64,000 nt of DNA from Streptomyces vietnamensis (GCF_000830005.1 NZ_CP010407.1:4964001-5028000); one strand, 5' to 3'. Numbered from the stretch's first letter, positions 30,997-40,994 are shown. Notes: a model not told the origin generated them from the letters alone. Numbers and translations are program-made.

Positions 30997-31004
<8 letters not shown>

Positions 31005-32934
31005 CGATGGCCTCCTTGAGGGCGGCGGCGAGCTGTTCGGCCTTGAACGGCATGCCGTTGACCTGGGTGTGGCTGCGGGCGTCGACCAGGTACGTCGCCC
31101 GGACGAGGGTGGCCAGCTGGCCGAGGTTCATCTCGGGGATGACGACCTTCTCGTACCGCTTCAGGATCTCGCCGAGGTTGCGGGGGAAGGGGTTGAGGTG
31201 GCGCAGGTGGGCCTGGGCGATGGGCCCGCCCTCCCGGCGGATGCGGCGCACCGCGGCGGTGATCGGCCCGTAGGTGGAGCCCCAGCCCAGCACGAGAGTG
31301 GTGGCGCCGTCGGGGTCGTCGACCTCCAGGTCCGGCACGGCGATGTTGTCGATCTTGGCCTGGCGGGTGCGGACCATGAACTCGTGGTTGGCCGGGTCGT
31401 ACGAGATGTTGCCGGTGCCGTCCTGCTTCTCGATGCCGCCGATGCGGTGCTCCAGGCCCGGGGTGCCGGGCACCGCCCACGGCCGGGCCAGGGTCTCCGG
31501 GTCGCGCTTGTAGGGCCAGAACACCTCGGTGCCATCGTCCAGGGTGTGGTTCGGGCCGGTGGCGAAGGGGGTCGTCAGGTCGGGCAGCTCCTCGACGTCC
31601 GGGATCCGCCACGGCTCGGAGCCGTTCGCCAGATAGCCGTCCGACAGCAGGAACACGGGCGTGCGGTAGGTCAGCGCGATCCGGGCGGCCTCCAGCGCCG
31701 CGTCGAAGCAGTCCGCCGGCGTCTTCGGGGCCACGACCGGCACCGGCGCCTCGCCGTTGCGGCCGTACATGGCCTGCAGCAGATCGGCCTGCTCCGTCTT
31801 CGTCGGCAGACCGGTGGAGGGTCCGCCGCGCTGGATGTCGACGATCAGCAGCGGCAGCTCCAGCGACACCGCCAGCCCGATCGTCTCGGACTTGAGCGCC
31901 ACACCGGGTCCGGACGTCGTCGTCACCGCAAGCGAACCACCGAAGGCGGCGCCGAGCGCGGCGCCGATGCCGGCGATCTCGTCCTCGGCCTGGAAGGTCC
32001 GCACGCCGAAGTTCTTGTGCTTGGACAGCTCGTGCAGGATGTCCGAGGCCGGGGTGATGGGGTAGGAGCCCAGGTAGAGCGGCAGGTCGGCCTGCCGGCT
32101 CGCGGCGATGAGGCCGTACGAGAGAGCCAGGTTCCCGGAGATGTTGCGGTAGGTGCCGGTGGGGAAGGCGCGGGTGGCGGGGGCGACCTCGTAGGAGACG
32201 GCGAAGTCCTCGGTGGTCTCGCCGAAGTTCCAGCCGGCCCTAAAGGCGACGATGTTGGCCTCGGCGATCTCGGGCTTCTTGGCGAACTTGGTGCGCAGGA
32301 AGGTCTCGGTGGCCTCGGTGGGGCGGTGGTACATCCAGGACAGCAGCCCGAGCGCGAACATGTTCTTGGAGCGTTCGGCCTCCTTGCGGGACAGGCCGAA
32401 GTCCTTCAGCGCCTCCAGGGTGAGCGTCGTCAGCGGCACCGGGTGGACCCGGTAGCCGTCCAGCGAGCCGTCCTCGAGGGGCGAGGTTTCGTACCCGACC
32501 TTCGCCATCGCCCGCTTGGCGAATTCGTCGGTGTTGACGATGATCTCGCCGCCGCGGGGTACGTCGGCGATGTTGGCCTTCAGCGCGGCGGGGTTCATGG
32601 CGACCAGGACGTTGGGGGCGTCGCCGGGGGTCAGGATGTCGTGGTCGGCGAAGTGGAGCTGGAAGGAGGAGACGCCCGGCAGGGTTCCGGCGGGGGCGCG
32701 GATCTCGGCGGGGAAGTTGGGCAGGGTGGAGAGGTCGTTCCCGAAGGATGCCGTCTCCGAGGTGAAGCGGTCGCCCGTGAGCTGCATGCCGTCGCCGGAG
32801 TCACCCGCGAAACGGATGATCACCCGGTCGAGCCGGCGCACTTCCTTCTCGGTGCCGTGGTGGGGCGTCGCCGGGGCGCTGCGCTGCTCCCCGACCAGGG
32901 CCTCACCGGCCTCGCTACTGACCTGGCTGGTCAC
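30997..32934 (-). CDS. korA: 2-oxoglutarate:ferredoxin oxidoreductase, fused gamma-alpha subunit
   Basis: 645 aa from the GTG at 32932-32934 (VTSQVSSEAGEALVGEQR). This start is preferred to the upstream ATG at 32958 because GGGAGGTCC sits 6-9 bp before it. The gamma domain comes first (VIIRFAGDSGDGMQLTGDRF, about 45-220), then the alpha pyrimidine-binding domain (SYPITPASDILHELSKHKNF, with EDEIAGIGAALGAAFGG). This is the usual actinobacterial fusion. Co-transcribed with korB. Confidence 0.94.
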
Positions 32935-33195
32935 TGAACTGGACCTCCCTCGCGGCAAGGGGACTCTCCGCCGGAGGCGGGGAGAAGGCTCGGGGCGCGG
33001 CAGGCGGCCTCCGTGCGGAGATCACCTTCCGTCCCAGGCCCACCCTACGACGGTAAGGGGGGCCTTCCCGGGACTTCTCACATCGCGGACCTCTTTTTGA
33101 GACGCCCTCTTGCCCTGAATCGTCACGTTCTGTCGCCACCCGGAGTGTTCCGGAAAGTCTGGTTCCGCCTCATCCCTTGGAACTAGGACCAGGAT

Positions 33196-33214
33196 ATCTG
33201 ACAGAGTGTCAGAT
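33196..33214. promoter_or_regulatory. Perfect 8-bp inverted repeat upstream of korA
   Basis: ATCTGACA-GAG-TGTCAGAT, a perfect dyad in an A/T-richer stretch. It lies 2 bp beyond the 3' end of the minus-strand response regulator and about 260 bp upstream of korA. Short arms and no GC-rich stem argue against a terminator, so it is more likely a binding site for a dimeric regulator of korAB. Confidence 0.5.
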
Positions 33215-33216
33215 GA

Positions 33217-33903
33217 TCAGGACTTCAGGTACGTCAACACCGCGAGAACCCGGCGGTGATCACCGTCGCTCGGGGAGAGGCCCAGCTTCAGGAAGATGTT
33301 GCTGATGTGCTTCTCCACCGCGCCGTCGCTCACGACCAGCGCTTTCGCGATGGCGGAGTTCGTCCGGCCCTCGGCCATCAGCCCGAGGACCTCCCGCTCG
33401 CGCGGGGTCAGGTTGGCCAGTACATCCTGCTGACGGCTCCGGCCGAGCAGCTGCTGCACGACCTCGGGGTCCAGGGCCGTACCGCCCCCGGCCACCCGGA
33501 CGACGGCGTCCACGAACTCACGGACCTCGGCGACGCGGTCCTTGAGCAGATAGCCCACGCCCCGGCTGGAACCGGCCAGGAGTTCGGTGGCGTACTGCTC
33601 CTCCACGTACTGCGACAGCACGAGCACGCCCAGTCCCGGATGCTCCTTGCGCAGCCGCACCGCCGCGCGCACGCCCTCGTCGGTGTGCGTCGGCGGCATC
33701 CGTACGTCCGCCACGACGACGTCCGGCAGGGCGCCCTCCTCGGCGAGCCCGGCCACGGTCTCCACCAAAGCCTCGCCGTCCCCGACCCCGGCGACGACCT
33801 CGTGCCCGAGATCGGTCAGGAGCCGGGTCAGCCCCTCACGGAGCAGTACGGAATCCTCGGCGATGACCACCCGTACCCGCCCCGCCACATCTTGCCCACT
33901 CAC
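33217..33903 (-). CDS. LuxR/NarL-family response regulator
   Basis: 228 aa. Receiver domain with acidic pocket ED (16-17), phospho-acceptor Asp66 in VVVADVRMPP and Lys in YLLKDRVAE. A C-terminal LuxR HTH follows (LTPREREVLGLMAEGRTNSA, then DGAVEKHISNIFLKLGL). It is the only regulator near the two histidine kinases at 34509-37160 and is the likely target of both. Targets may include korAB or the second nuo cluster; this is inference from position. Confidence 0.92.
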   Translation of the reverse strand: MSGQDVAGRVRVVIAEDSVLLREGLTRLLTDLGHEVVAGVGDGEALVETVAGLAEEGALPDVVVADVRMPPTHTDEGVRAAVRLRKEHPGLGVLVLSQYVEEQYATELLAGSSRGVGYLLKDRVAEVREFVDAVVRVAGGGTALDPEVVQQLLGRSRQQDVLANLTPREREVLGLMAEGRTNSAIAKALVVSDGAVEKHISNIFLKLGLSPSDGDHRRVLAVLTYLKS

Positions 33904-34160
33904 GGCTTGCCGCCCCCATGCTCCGGTCCTCCGATTGGACCTTCAGCATGGCACCCCTGGCCGTCCGGCGGGGGCGGCACCTGCAGGGCGGCGCCTTCCG
34001 CCCACGCGTGCCCGCGCCCGCGCTGGGCGGTGCCTCCGCCTTACGGGCCCGCGCCCCGCGCCCGTGTGGGCCCGCGCCCTCCTGGGCGGCGCCCCCCGCC
34101 CATGTGGCGCCTGCGCCCGCCCCGTGTGGGCCCGCGCCCGTGTGGACGTTGCCCCGCTGC

Positions 34161-34366
34161 CGTGTGGGCAATCGTCCCGCTGGGGCGGGACGGGTGGGCA
34201 CACGGGACGGCGCCCCCAGCCGGGCCTAGGCTCCCGCGCCCTGACCCGCACCGACCGCGCGGCGCACACGGGGTGCGGGTTCGGGCGCGGAAGCCTCTGG
34301 CGCCGGCAAGGGCGCGGGTCCGTTGTGCCCACCCGTCCCGCCCCAGCGGAACGACTGCCCACAACG
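34161..34366 (+). repeat. 206-bp composite inverted-repeat element, copy 2
   Basis: Ends at 34161-34204 and 34321-34366 are inverted copies of the same near-palindrome (CGTGTGGGCAATCGTCCCGC at the left, with CCCCAGCGGAACGACTGCCC at the right). The whole unit aligns with the reverse complement of 19253-19458 at the same length of 206 bp. Core blocks GCGCCCCC-GCCGGGCCTAGGC, TGACCCGCACC and GGCGCGGGTCC are shared. No coding capacity. Confidence 0.8.
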
Positions 34367-34403
34367 GGGCGGGCGCAGGCCCACGACGGGGGCGTCGGCC
34401 CGG

Positions 34404-34443
34404 GCGGGTGGGCGCCGCCCCGGCGGAACGACCGCCCACACCG
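34404..34443 (-). repeat. Degenerate single end of the 206-bp element
   Basis: GGGTGGGCGCCGCCCCGGCG followed by GAACGACCGCCCACACC matches the element's terminal palindrome with several changes and no core next to it. It is probably a decayed or partial copy, 38 bp beyond copy 2. Confidence 0.55.
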
Positions 34444-34508
34444 GGGGCGACGAGGCCGCGGGCCCGGTGCCGGCAGGCCCGGTCGGAGCCCAGGTCCCAC
34501 CACGCGGG

Positions 34509-35801
34509 CTACGCCCGCCACGGCAGTTCCGCCGTCACCGTCGTCGGGCCGCCCGCCGGCGAGTCCACCGCCAGGACCCCGTCCACCGCACCCACCCGCT
34601 CGGAGAGCCCCGCCAGGCCCGACCCGCCGTCCCCGACGACCGCGCCGCCCACCCCGTCGTCCCGCACCTGCAGCATCAGCCGGTCGCCCGTCCGCCACAC
34701 GTCCACCCAGGCCCGCCGGGCGCCCGAGTGCCGGGTGACGTTCTGGAGGAGCTCCGAGACGGTGAAGTACGCGATGCCCTCGATCGCCGGCACCGGCCGG
34801 GCCGGCAGGTCCACGTCCACGGACACCGGGACCGAGCACCGGGAGGCCACCGCCGAGAGGGCCGCGTCCAGGCCGCGGTCGGTGAGGACGGCCGGGTGGA
34901 TGCCCCGGGCGAGGTCCCGCAGCTCCTGGAGGGCCAGCTTCACCTCGCCGTGCGCCTCGTCGACGAGTACCGCCGCCGCCTGCGGGTCCCGCGCCAGCTT
35001 CTCCTTCGCGAGCCCCAGGTCCATGGCGAGCGCCGCGAGCCGCGCCTGCGCGCCGTCGTGCAGGTCCCGCTCGATGCGCCGCAGGTCGGCGGCCGCGGTG
35101 TCCACGACCACGCCCCGGTCCGACTCCAGCTCCGTGACGCGCGAGGCGAGGCGCGACGGGCCGAGGAGCCCGGAGACGAGGAGCCGGTCGACGGAGACGA
35201 GCCCGCGCAGCACCCACGGTCCGACGAGGACGAACACGAGCCCGATCAGGCTGGTCACGGCGAGCTCGAAGGGCGCGTCGAGGTAGAAGGCGTGGGTCGC
35301 GTCGCCGTACAGCTGGATCCCGTCCTGCCCGACCCACGTGGGGAACACCCACTGCCACAGCGGGTACGTGAAGAGGCTCCAGCCCCAGGTCCACAGCGCC
35401 ACGGCCACCGAGAACGAGAAGACGGCCCACGGCATGTGCAGCACCGCGTACAGCAGGTGCCGCCACGACGCGCCGCTCTTCAGCATGGCCCCCATCCACG
35501 AGAACGCCCCGCCGGTCCGCCCGCGCACCGGCTCCGGCGCCGCCACGTCGAGGCCGAGCAGCCCGCGCGCCCGGGCCCGCTCCACCGCGCCGAAGCCCCG
35601 GCACATCGCGAGCGCCCCGGCGAGGATCGGTACGCCGAGGAAGGTGACGAGCAGCCCGGCGCCGGTCGAGACGAGGGCGACGGAGAGCACGAACCAGCAG
35701 ATGCCCAGCGGCAGCCCGATCAGCACGTACAGGAGGGCGCGCCAGGTGCGGGCCTCGAACGGCGCGCGGATCGCGGCGGGAAGTCGGTGGGAGGCGGCCA
35801 T
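34509..35801 (-). CDS. Sensor histidine kinase (HisKA_3), first of a pair
   Basis: 430 aa from the ATG at 35799-35801 (MAASHRLPAAIRAPFEARTW). The N-terminal putative-sensor domain has four to five hydrophobic helices (about 20-225). It is followed by the dimerisation/phosphotransfer motif RRIERDLHDGAQARLAALAM with the phospho-accepting His. The HATPase region keeps ELLQNVTRHSGA (N box) and QVRDDGVGGA with GSGLAGLSERVGA (G boxes). Same architecture as the next kinase and clearly paralogous. Confidence 0.9.
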   Translation of the reverse strand: MAASHRLPAAIRAPFEARTWRALLYVLIGLPLGICWFVLSVALVSTGAGLLVTFLGVPILAGALAMCRGFGAVERARARGLLGLDVAAPEPVRGRTGGAFSWMGAMLKSGASWRHLLYAVLHMPWAVFSFSVAVALWTWGWSLFTYPLWQWVFPTWVGQDGIQLYGDATHAFYLDAPFELAVTSLIGLVFVLVGPWVLRGLVSVDRLLVSGLLGPSRLASRVTELESDRGVVVDTAAADLRRIERDLHDGAQARLAALAMDLGLAKEKLARDPQAAAVLVDEAHGEVKLALQELRDLARGIHPAVLTDRGLDAALSAVASRCSVPVSVDVDLPARPVPAIEGIAYFTVSELLQNVTRHSGARRAWVDVWRTGDRLMLQVRDDGVGGAVVGDGGSGLAGLSERVGAVDGVLAVDSPAGGPTTVTAELPWRA

Positions 35802-35829
35802 CGCGGAGTTCCTTCTCTGCTCGTCTGAT

Positions 35830-35870
35830 CGTCTGCTCGAAGCTCGTCTGCTTGAAGCTCGTCTGCTCGA
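35830..35870. repeat. Three 15-bp tandem repeats upstream of kinase 1
   Basis: CGTCTGCTCGAAGCT, one variant and a partial third copy, 29 bp upstream of the kinase 1 ATG, in its leader. Probably slippage-derived; may affect leader structure. Confidence 0.8.
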
Positions 35871-35969
35871 ACGGGGGCGGGCGGTACGTGTTCCAGGGTT
35901 CCGTTCCGCCGCCCGCCGGACCATGAGGGAGGTGGGCGTCTACGGGCGGGGGTTTTCCCTACCCACGGC

Positions 35970-37160
35970 TCATCCGGTGGGCCGGGAGCGCCACGGCAGC
36001 TCCGCCGTGACCGTCGTCGGACCGCCGTCGGGGGAGTCCAGGACGAGCACCCCGTCGACCGCGCCGAGCCGCTCCGCGAGCCCCGCGAGCCCCGTACCGC
36101 CGTCGAAGCGCGCCCCGCCGGCCCCGTCGTCCCGCACCTGGAGCATCAGTCGGCCGCCCGCCCGCCACACCTCCACGGAGGCGGACCGGGCACGCGCGTG
36201 CTTGGAGACGTTCTGGAGGAGCTCCGAGACCGTGAAGTACGCGATGCCCTCGATGGCCTCCGCCGGCCGCTCCGCCAGGTCCACGTTCACCTTCACCGGC
36301 ACCGTGCAGCGCGCGGAGACGGAGGAGAGGGCCGCGCTCAGTCCCCGGTCGGTGAGGACGGCCGGGTGGATGCCCCGGGCGAGGTCCCGCAGCTCCTGGA
36401 GGGCCAGCTTCACCTCGCCGTGCGCCTCGTCGACCATCGCCGCGGCGGCCTCCGGGTCTTCGAGCAGCTTCTCCTTGGCGAGGCCGAGCCCCATGGCGAG
36501 GGCCACGAGCCGGGCCTGCGCCCCGTCGTGCAGGTCGCGTTCGATGCGCCGCAGGTCGGCGGCCGCGGTGTCGACGACCACGCCCCGGTCCGACTCCAGT
36601 TCGGCGATCCGCCGCTCCAGCTCGTCGGAGGGCGAGAGCAGCCCCCGGACCATGCCCCGGTCGCCGTTGGACAGGCCGCGGGCCAGGAAGGGCAGCACGG
36701 GCCAGAGGACGATGAGCGAGACGAGGGCGACGATGAAGGTCACGATCCCCCAAGGCAGCCGGATCAGCCCGTACAGCTGGGTCCGCCAGGCCACCGGGTC
36801 CTTCAGCCGGGACCACAGCCAGCCGAAGAAGCCGTCGGCCGGGGGCAGCGGGGAGGGCTCGGCGACCGTCACCCCGAGCAGCGCGCGGGCCCGCGCCCGC
36901 TCGGACCGGCCGATGAGGCGGGGGCCGCCGAGGCCGAGGGCGAGCAGCGGCAGCCCGACGACGGTGACCGCGAGGCCCGCGCCGAGCGCGATGCTGACGA
37001 CCGCGTAGACGAAACCGGCCAGGGCCGTGAACAGGTTGGAGAGGAGGAAGGCGATCTCCTTCCAGGTCTCCTGCCCGTAGGCGAGCCGCAGCGGCGGACG
37101 GGGGGTCTCGGCGGAGCCGGGGGACTCGACCGGCTGGATGGGATCAAGATCGGCGCTCAT
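35970..37160 (-). CDS. Sensor histidine kinase (HisKA_3), second of a pair
   Basis: 396 aa from the ATG at 37158-37160 (MSADLDPIQPVESPGSAET). A putative-sensor membrane domain (about 30-195) precedes RRIERDLHDGAQARLVALAM with the phospho-accepting His. N box ELLQNVSKHARA; G boxes QVRDDGAGGARFDGGTGLAG. The catalytic half is nearly the same as in kinase 1, while the sensor half differs, so the two may feed different signals to one regulator. Upstream of kinase 1 and in the same direction, so probably co-transcribed. Confidence 0.9.
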   Translation of the reverse strand: MSADLDPIQPVESPGSAETPRPPLRLAYGQETWKEIAFLLSNLFTALAGFVYAVVSIALGAGLAVTVVGLPLLALGLGGPRLIGRSERARARALLGVTVAEPSPLPPADGFFGWLWSRLKDPVAWRTQLYGLIRLPWGIVTFIVALVSLIVLWPVLPFLARGLSNGDRGMVRGLLSPSDELERRIAELESDRGVVVDTAAADLRRIERDLHDGAQARLVALAMGLGLAKEKLLEDPEAAAAMVDEAHGEVKLALQELRDLARGIHPAVLTDRGLSAALSSVSARCTVPVKVNVDLAERPAEAIEGIAYFTVSELLQNVSKHARARSASVEVWRAGGRLMLQVRDDGAGGARFDGGTGLAGLAERLGAVDGVLVLDSPDGGPTTVTAELPWRSRPTG

Positions 37161-37473
37161 GGTCCCCAGACTGCCGTTCGAGGAGGGTGCGACGCCATGG
37201 GGGAGGTGGGTGAGCGGAAGGGGGGCTATCCCCACCGGCGACGGCACGGCGCAGGCATCGGCCGAGGCACCGGCACAGCCACCGGCCGAGACACGGCGTA
37301 GCCACCGGCCGAGGCGCAGGCGTAGGCACCGGCGTACCCACCGGCCGAGGCACCGGCGCAGGCACCGGCCGAGGCGCCGCAAGGCACCCGCGACTGCTTA
37401 CGGTCCCTTTAGCAGGGCCTAGACTCGCGTCCGTACAGACTGACTCATGAGACACCGAGACCGAGGGGCGGAC
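37161..37473. other. Divergent intergenic region with imperfect repeats
   Basis: Lies between kinase 2 (minus) and nuoA2 (plus) and must contain both promoters. About 37258-37380 holds imperfect repeats built on CACCGGCCGAGGC, eight or so times with 9-18 bp spacing, that show no coding logic. The A/T-richer segment 37390-37445 (GCTTACGGTCCCTTTAGCAG) is the best candidate for the nuoA2 promoter. Confidence 0.65.
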
Positions 37474-37875
37474 GTGCGGGAACCGACCGTTGTCGCGGCC
37501 GACGCGGCGGACTACTTCCAGACGTACTCCGTCGTCGGCCTGCTCGCCGTCGTCGGCGTGCTCTTCGTCGCCGTGGCGTTCGGCGCCGGCCGGCTGCTCA
37601 GGCCCGTCGTGCCGACGCCCGAGAAGCTCCTCACCTACGAGTGCGGTGTCGATCCCGTGGGAGAGGGCTGGGCCCACACCCAGGTCCGCTACTACGTGTA
37701 CGCCTTCCTCTACGTCATCTTCGCCGTCGACTCGATCTTCCTCTTCCCCTGGGCGACGGTCTTCGCGGCGCCCGGCTACGGCGCCACGACCCTGGTCGAG
37801 ATGTTCGTCTTCCTGGGCTTCCTCGCCGTGGGGCTGCTCTACGCATACAAGAAGGGCGTCCTGACATGGACGTGA
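37474..37875 (+). CDS. nuoA: Second-set NADH-quinone oxidoreductase subunit A
   Basis: 133 aa from the GTG at 37474 with GAGGGG 8 bp upstream; an in-frame ATG at 37447 would add 9 residues. Three transmembrane helices, with family motifs [20 protein letters not shown] and [20 protein letters not shown]. It sits at the membrane side of the quinone site. First gene of a ten-gene operon; overlaps nuoB2 by 10 bp. Confidence 0.9.
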   Translation: MREPTVVAADAADYFQTYSVVGLLAVVGVLFVAVAFGAGRLLRPVVPTPEKLLTYECGVDPVGEGWAHTQVRYYVYAFLYVIFAVDSIFLFPWATVFAAPGYGATTLVEMFVFLGFLAVGLLYAYKKGVLTWT

Positions 37876-38432
37876 CCCCGCTCCCCGCCCCGAAGCTGGG
37901 GCCGCTGGCCCGCCTGGCCCCCGAGCCGATGAAGGTGGTCCTGAACTGGGGCCGCCGCTACAGCCTGTGGGTCTTCAACTTCGGCCTCGCCTGCTGCGCG
38001 ATCGAGTTCATCGCCGCGTCGATGGCCCGGCACGACTTCATCCGGCTCGGCGTGATCCCCTTCGCACCGGGCCCGCGCCAGGCCGACCTGATGATCGTCT
38101 CGGGCACGGTGACGGACAAGATGGCGCCGGCCGTGAAGCGTCTGTACGAGCAGATGCCCGAGCCGAAGTACGTCATCTCCTTCGGCGCCTGCTCGAACTG
38201 CGGCGGCCCGTACTGGGACTCGTACTCGGTCACCAAGGGCGTCGACCAGATCATCCCGGTCGACGTGTACGTACCCGGCTGCCCGCCGCGCCCGGAGGCC
38301 CTCCTCCAGGGCATCCTCAAGCTCCAGGAGAAGATCGCCCGGGAGAGCCTGGCGGAGCGGTACGCGACGGCTCCGTCGGTGGCTCAGCTGACGAGCCCCC
38401 TGGTGACGCCCCCGTCGGGAGGCGCGGAGTGA
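37866..38432 (+). CDS. nuoB: Second-set NADH-quinone oxidoreductase subunit B
   Basis: 188 aa. Carries cluster N2, the last Fe-S centre before quinone. Cysteines are in [12 protein letters not shown] (tandem Cys), [15 protein letters not shown] and [14 protein letters not shown], so all four ligands are available. The extra Cys in CSNCGG is typical of the non-NADH (Fpo-like or secondary) branch. The ~25-residue C-terminal tail is Ser/Thr/Pro-rich. Confidence 0.93.
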   Translation: MDVTPLPAPKLGPLARLAPEPMKVVLNWGRRYSLWVFNFGLACCAIEFIAASMARHDFIRLGVIPFAPGPRQADLMIVSGTVTDKMAPAVKRLYEQMPEPKYVISFGACSNCGGPYWDSYSVTKGVDQIIPVDVYVPGCPPRPEALLQGILKLQEKIARESLAERYATAPSVAQLTSPLVTPPSGGAE

Positions 38433-40027
38433 ACCGGTACGACTCCCTCCCCGACTCCGTGACGGAGATCTTCGGCGAGGAGGCGACGGCGGAGCAGGCG
38501 TACGACCTGCTGACGGTCGACGTCCCGCCGGGTTCCTGGATCACCGCGCTCACGACGGCCCGCGACGAGCTCGGCTGCACGTACTTCGACTGGCTGAGCG
38601 CGGTGGACGAACCGGGTACGGGCTTCCGCGTCTGCGCGCACGTGGTGGCGCTGGGGGAGGGCGCGCCGAAGCGCCTCCTCCTGCGGACGACGGTCCCGCA
38701 CGAGGCTCCCGTCCTCCCCACGGCCATCGGGGTGTACGCGGGCGCGGGCTGGCACGAGCGCGAGACCCACGAGATGTTCGGCGTGGCCTTCGAGGGCCAC
38801 CCGCACCTGGTCCCCCTGCTGCTCCCCGAGAACTTCGAGGGCCACCCGCTGCGCAAGGACTTCGTCCTCGCGGCGCGGGTCGCCAAGGCGTGGCCGGGCG
38901 CGAAGGAACCGGGCGAGTCGCACGACGGCGGTGGTCCGAAGCGCCGCCAGATGCTCCCGCCGGGCGTCCCGGACCCCAACGAGTGGGGCCCCCTGAAGGG
39001 CCAGCTCCCCCCGGCCCCCGCCCGCCCCGCCCGCGCGGCGGCAGGCGAACGCCCGGCCCGCGCGGCCGCGGGCGACCGCCCGGTCCGCCGCGCCCGCTCG
39101 GTCACGGAGGGCTCGGCGAGCCAGGCGACCCCGGAGCCGGGCGCGACCACGGAGGCGCCGGCCACCGAGGCCCGCCCGCCGCGCCGCTCCCGCACGGCTG
39201 CGGAGGGCTCGGCGAGCCAGGCAGCCCCGGAGCCGGGCGCTCCGGTGCGCCGCTCCCGCTCGGCGGCGGACGGTTCGGCGAGCCAGGCGGCCCCCGAGCC
39301 GGGCGCGACCGCGGAGGCCCCGGCCTCCACGACCCGCCCGCCGCGCCGTACCCGCTCCGCGGCCGACGGCTCGGCGAGCCAGGCGACCCCGGAGCCGGAG
39401 GCTCCGGCTGCGGACGGCCAGTCGGCTGCGGACGGCCCCGCGCCCCGCGCGGCCGCCGCCACCCCGCGTACCCGCAGCTCGGACGCCCCCTGGCACCACG
39501 CCCGCCCGGCCTTCGACGAGGACCCGGCCGCGCCGAAGCCCCCGACCGAGCCCGCGCCCCCGACGACACCGGCCACCTCGGCTACTGCCGAGCCCCCGGC
39601 ACCGGAGGCTCCGGCGCCCGACGCCGCCTCCGGGCAGCGTGCCGAGGAGCCCGGAGTCACCGAGGCTCCGGCCCCAGAAGCCCCCGCCCCGCAGGAGGCC
39701 CCGGCTTCTGCGCCGGACGCCCCGGGGCCCGGCCCGGAGGCTCCGACGCCCGGCCCGGAGGCCCCGGCCTCTACGCCGGACGCCTCGGGTCCTGACCCGG
39801 AGGCCCCGGCTCCCGGCCCGGAGGCCCCAGCCCCTGCGCCGGACGCCCCGGCTTCCGGTCCCGCCGGCCCGGTGGAGCCCACCGCACCCGGCCCCGAGGC
39901 CCCGGCGCCCGACGCCGCCCGCACCGCCGAAGGCACTCCCGCCGAAGGCGGACCCGCCGAGCCGCCCGCAGGGCGTGACGGCACCGACACCGACCCCACC
40001 GACCCCGCCGGAGGCGATCCCGCGTGA
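38429..40027 (+). CDS. nuoC: Second-set subunit C with a long disordered Ala/Pro/Glu tail
   Basis: 532 aa from the GTG overlapping the nuoB2 stop. Residues 1-165 are a normal 30-kDa NuoC domain; the signature [18 protein letters not shown] leads into LRKDFVL. The remaining ~340 residues are low complexity: four copies of (E/D)GSASQA(T/A)PEP alternating with RPPRR(S/T)R blocks (about 39105-39415), then PEAPAP/PGPEAP repeats to the end. Ordinary NuoC is about 150-250 aa. No NuoD domain is fused. The frame stays open with strong codon bias and ends in an ATGA-type overlap with nuoH2, so the tail seems translated. Confidence 0.85.
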   Translation: MNRYDSLPDSVTEIFGEEATAEQAYDLLTVDVPPGSWITALTTARDELGCTYFDWLSAVDEPGTGFRVCAHVVALGEGAPKRLLLRTTVPHEAPVLPTAIGVYAGAGWHERETHEMFGVAFEGHPHLVPLLLPENFEGHPLRKDFVLAARVAKAWPGAKEPGESHDGGGPKRRQMLPPGVPDPNEWGPLKGQLPPAPARPARAAAGERPARAAAGDRPVRRARSVTEGSASQATPEPGATTEAPATEARPPRRSRTAAEGSASQAAPEPGAPVRRSRSAADGSASQAAPEPGATAEAPASTTRPPRRTRSAADGSASQATPEPEAPAADGQSAADGPAPRAAAATPRTRSSDAPWHHARPAFDEDPAAPKPPTEPAPPTTPATSATAEPPAPEAPAPDAASGQRAEEPGVTEAPAPEAPAPQEAPASAPDAPGPGPEAPTPGPEAPASTPDASGPDPEAPAPGPEAPAPAPDAPASGPAGPVEPTAPGPEAPAPDAARTAEGTPAEGGPAEPPAGRDGTDTDPTDPAGGDPA

Positions 40028-40992
40028 ACGACGCACTCGACGTCGCCGTCCGGCTGCTCATCGTCTTCGCCGTCTTCCTCGTGCTGCCGCTCGTCATCGG
40101 GCAGACCGAGCACAAGGTCATGGCCCATATGCAGGGGCGCCTCGGGCCCATGTACGCCGGTGGCTTCCACGGCTGGGCCCAGCTCGTCGCCGACGGCGTG
40201 AAGTTCGCGCAGAAGGAGGACGTGGTCCCGAAGGACGCGGACCGGCGGATCTTCCAGCTCGCGCCGGCCGTCGCCCTCCTCCCGTACCTCTTCGTCCTTG
40301 TCGCCATTCCGATCGGGCCCAGCGAGGGCGCCGTCGGTCAGGTCGTCGACGCCGGCATCTTCTTCGTGCTCGCCGTGATGGGCGTGGGCATCCTCGGCTC
40401 GCTCATGGCCGGCTGGGCCTCCGCCAACAAGTTCTCGCTGCTCGGCGCCCTCCGTACCGCCGCCCAGCTCCTCGCGTACGAGCTGCCGATGCTGCTCACC
40501 GCCGCCTCCGTCGCGATGGCCGCCGGCACCGTCTCGCTCCCCGGCATCCTGAACGCCTTCGAGTGGTGGTGGCTGCCCTGGCAGATCATCGGCGCGCTCG
40601 TGTTCTTCACCGCCGGTCTCGCGGAGCTCCAGCGGCCCCCGTTCGACATGCCGGTCGCCGACTCGGAGATCATCTTCGGCGCGTACACCGAGTACACCGG
40701 CCTCCGCTTCGCACTCTTCCTGCTCGCCGAGTACGCGGGCATCGTCGTCCTCTGCGGTCTCACCACCGTCCTCTTCCTCGGCGGCTGGCACGGCCCCTTC
40801 GGCGCCGACGGCCTCGGCTGGGTCTGGACCCTCCTCAAGACGGCCGTCCTCGCCTTCGTCGTGATCTGGCTGCGGGTGTCCTACCCGCGCCTGCGCGAGG
40901 ACCAGCTCCAGAAGCTCGCCTGGACGACCCTCGTCCCGCTCGCGCTCGCGCAGATCGCGCTCACCGGCATCGTGAAGGTGGCGATCCAGTAA
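40024..40992 (+). CDS. nuoH: Second-set NADH-quinone oxidoreductase subunit H
   Basis: 322 aa, without the C-terminal extension seen in the first copy. Eight hydrophobic helices. Signatures [19 protein letters not shown] (N-terminal) and [20 protein letters not shown] (quinone-chamber loop) are kept but diverge from the main operon copy, so this is a separate lineage rather than a recent duplicate. Confidence 0.93.
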   Translation: MNDALDVAVRLLIVFAVFLVLPLVIGQTEHKVMAHMQGRLGPMYAGGFHGWAQLVADGVKFAQKEDVVPKDADRRIFQLAPAVALLPYLFVLVAIPIGPSEGAVGQVVDAGIFFVLAVMGVGILGSLMAGWASANKFSLLGALRTAAQLLAYELPMLLTAASVAMAAGTVSLPGILNAFEWWWLPWQIIGALVFFTAGLAELQRPPFDMPVADSEIIFGAYTEYTGLRFALFLLAEYAGIVVLCGLTTVLFLGGWHGPFGADGLGWVWTLLKTAVLAFVVIWLRVSYPRLREDQLQKLAWTTLVPLALAQIALTGIVKVAIQ

Positions 40993-40994
40993 CC

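Larger units (their letters stand above)
33904..34508. other. Repeat-filled intergenic region between regulator and kinases
   Basis: No gene seen. From about 33960 to 34160 there are degenerate GC-rich units of GGGCGGCGCCCCCCGCCC type with GTGTGGGCCCGCGCC. Then comes the second 206-bp element (34161-34366) and a degraded single end (34404-34443). Long open frames on both strands are compositional. The insertion separates the response regulator from its kinases, which are normally adjacent. Confidence 0.75.

Noticed and set aside
32935..33195. Possible small gene between korA and the response regulator
   Set aside because: The only frame has poor codon bias and no family match. The region more likely holds the korAB promoter.
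33943..35604. Very long alternative-frame ORF across the repeat region and histidine kinase 1
   Set aside because: Out of frame with the kinase, composition-driven, and no domain signature.
35830..35870. Possible iteron or operator array
   Set aside because: Simple 15-bp slippage repeats in a leader, without dyad symmetry.
37258..37380. Possible CRISPR-like array from regularly spaced repeats
   Set aside because: Units are imperfect, spacing is irregular (9-18 bp), there are no unique spacers, and no cas genes are nearby.
37447..37473. Upstream ATG as the nuoA2 start
   Set aside because: The GTG at 37474 has a better-placed GAGGGG; the longer form adds a charged nonapeptide not expected in NuoA.
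38429..40027. Idea that the long NuoC2 tail hides a fused NuoD domain
   Set aside because: The tail is Pro/Ala/Glu repeats throughout and shows none of the NuoD signatures.
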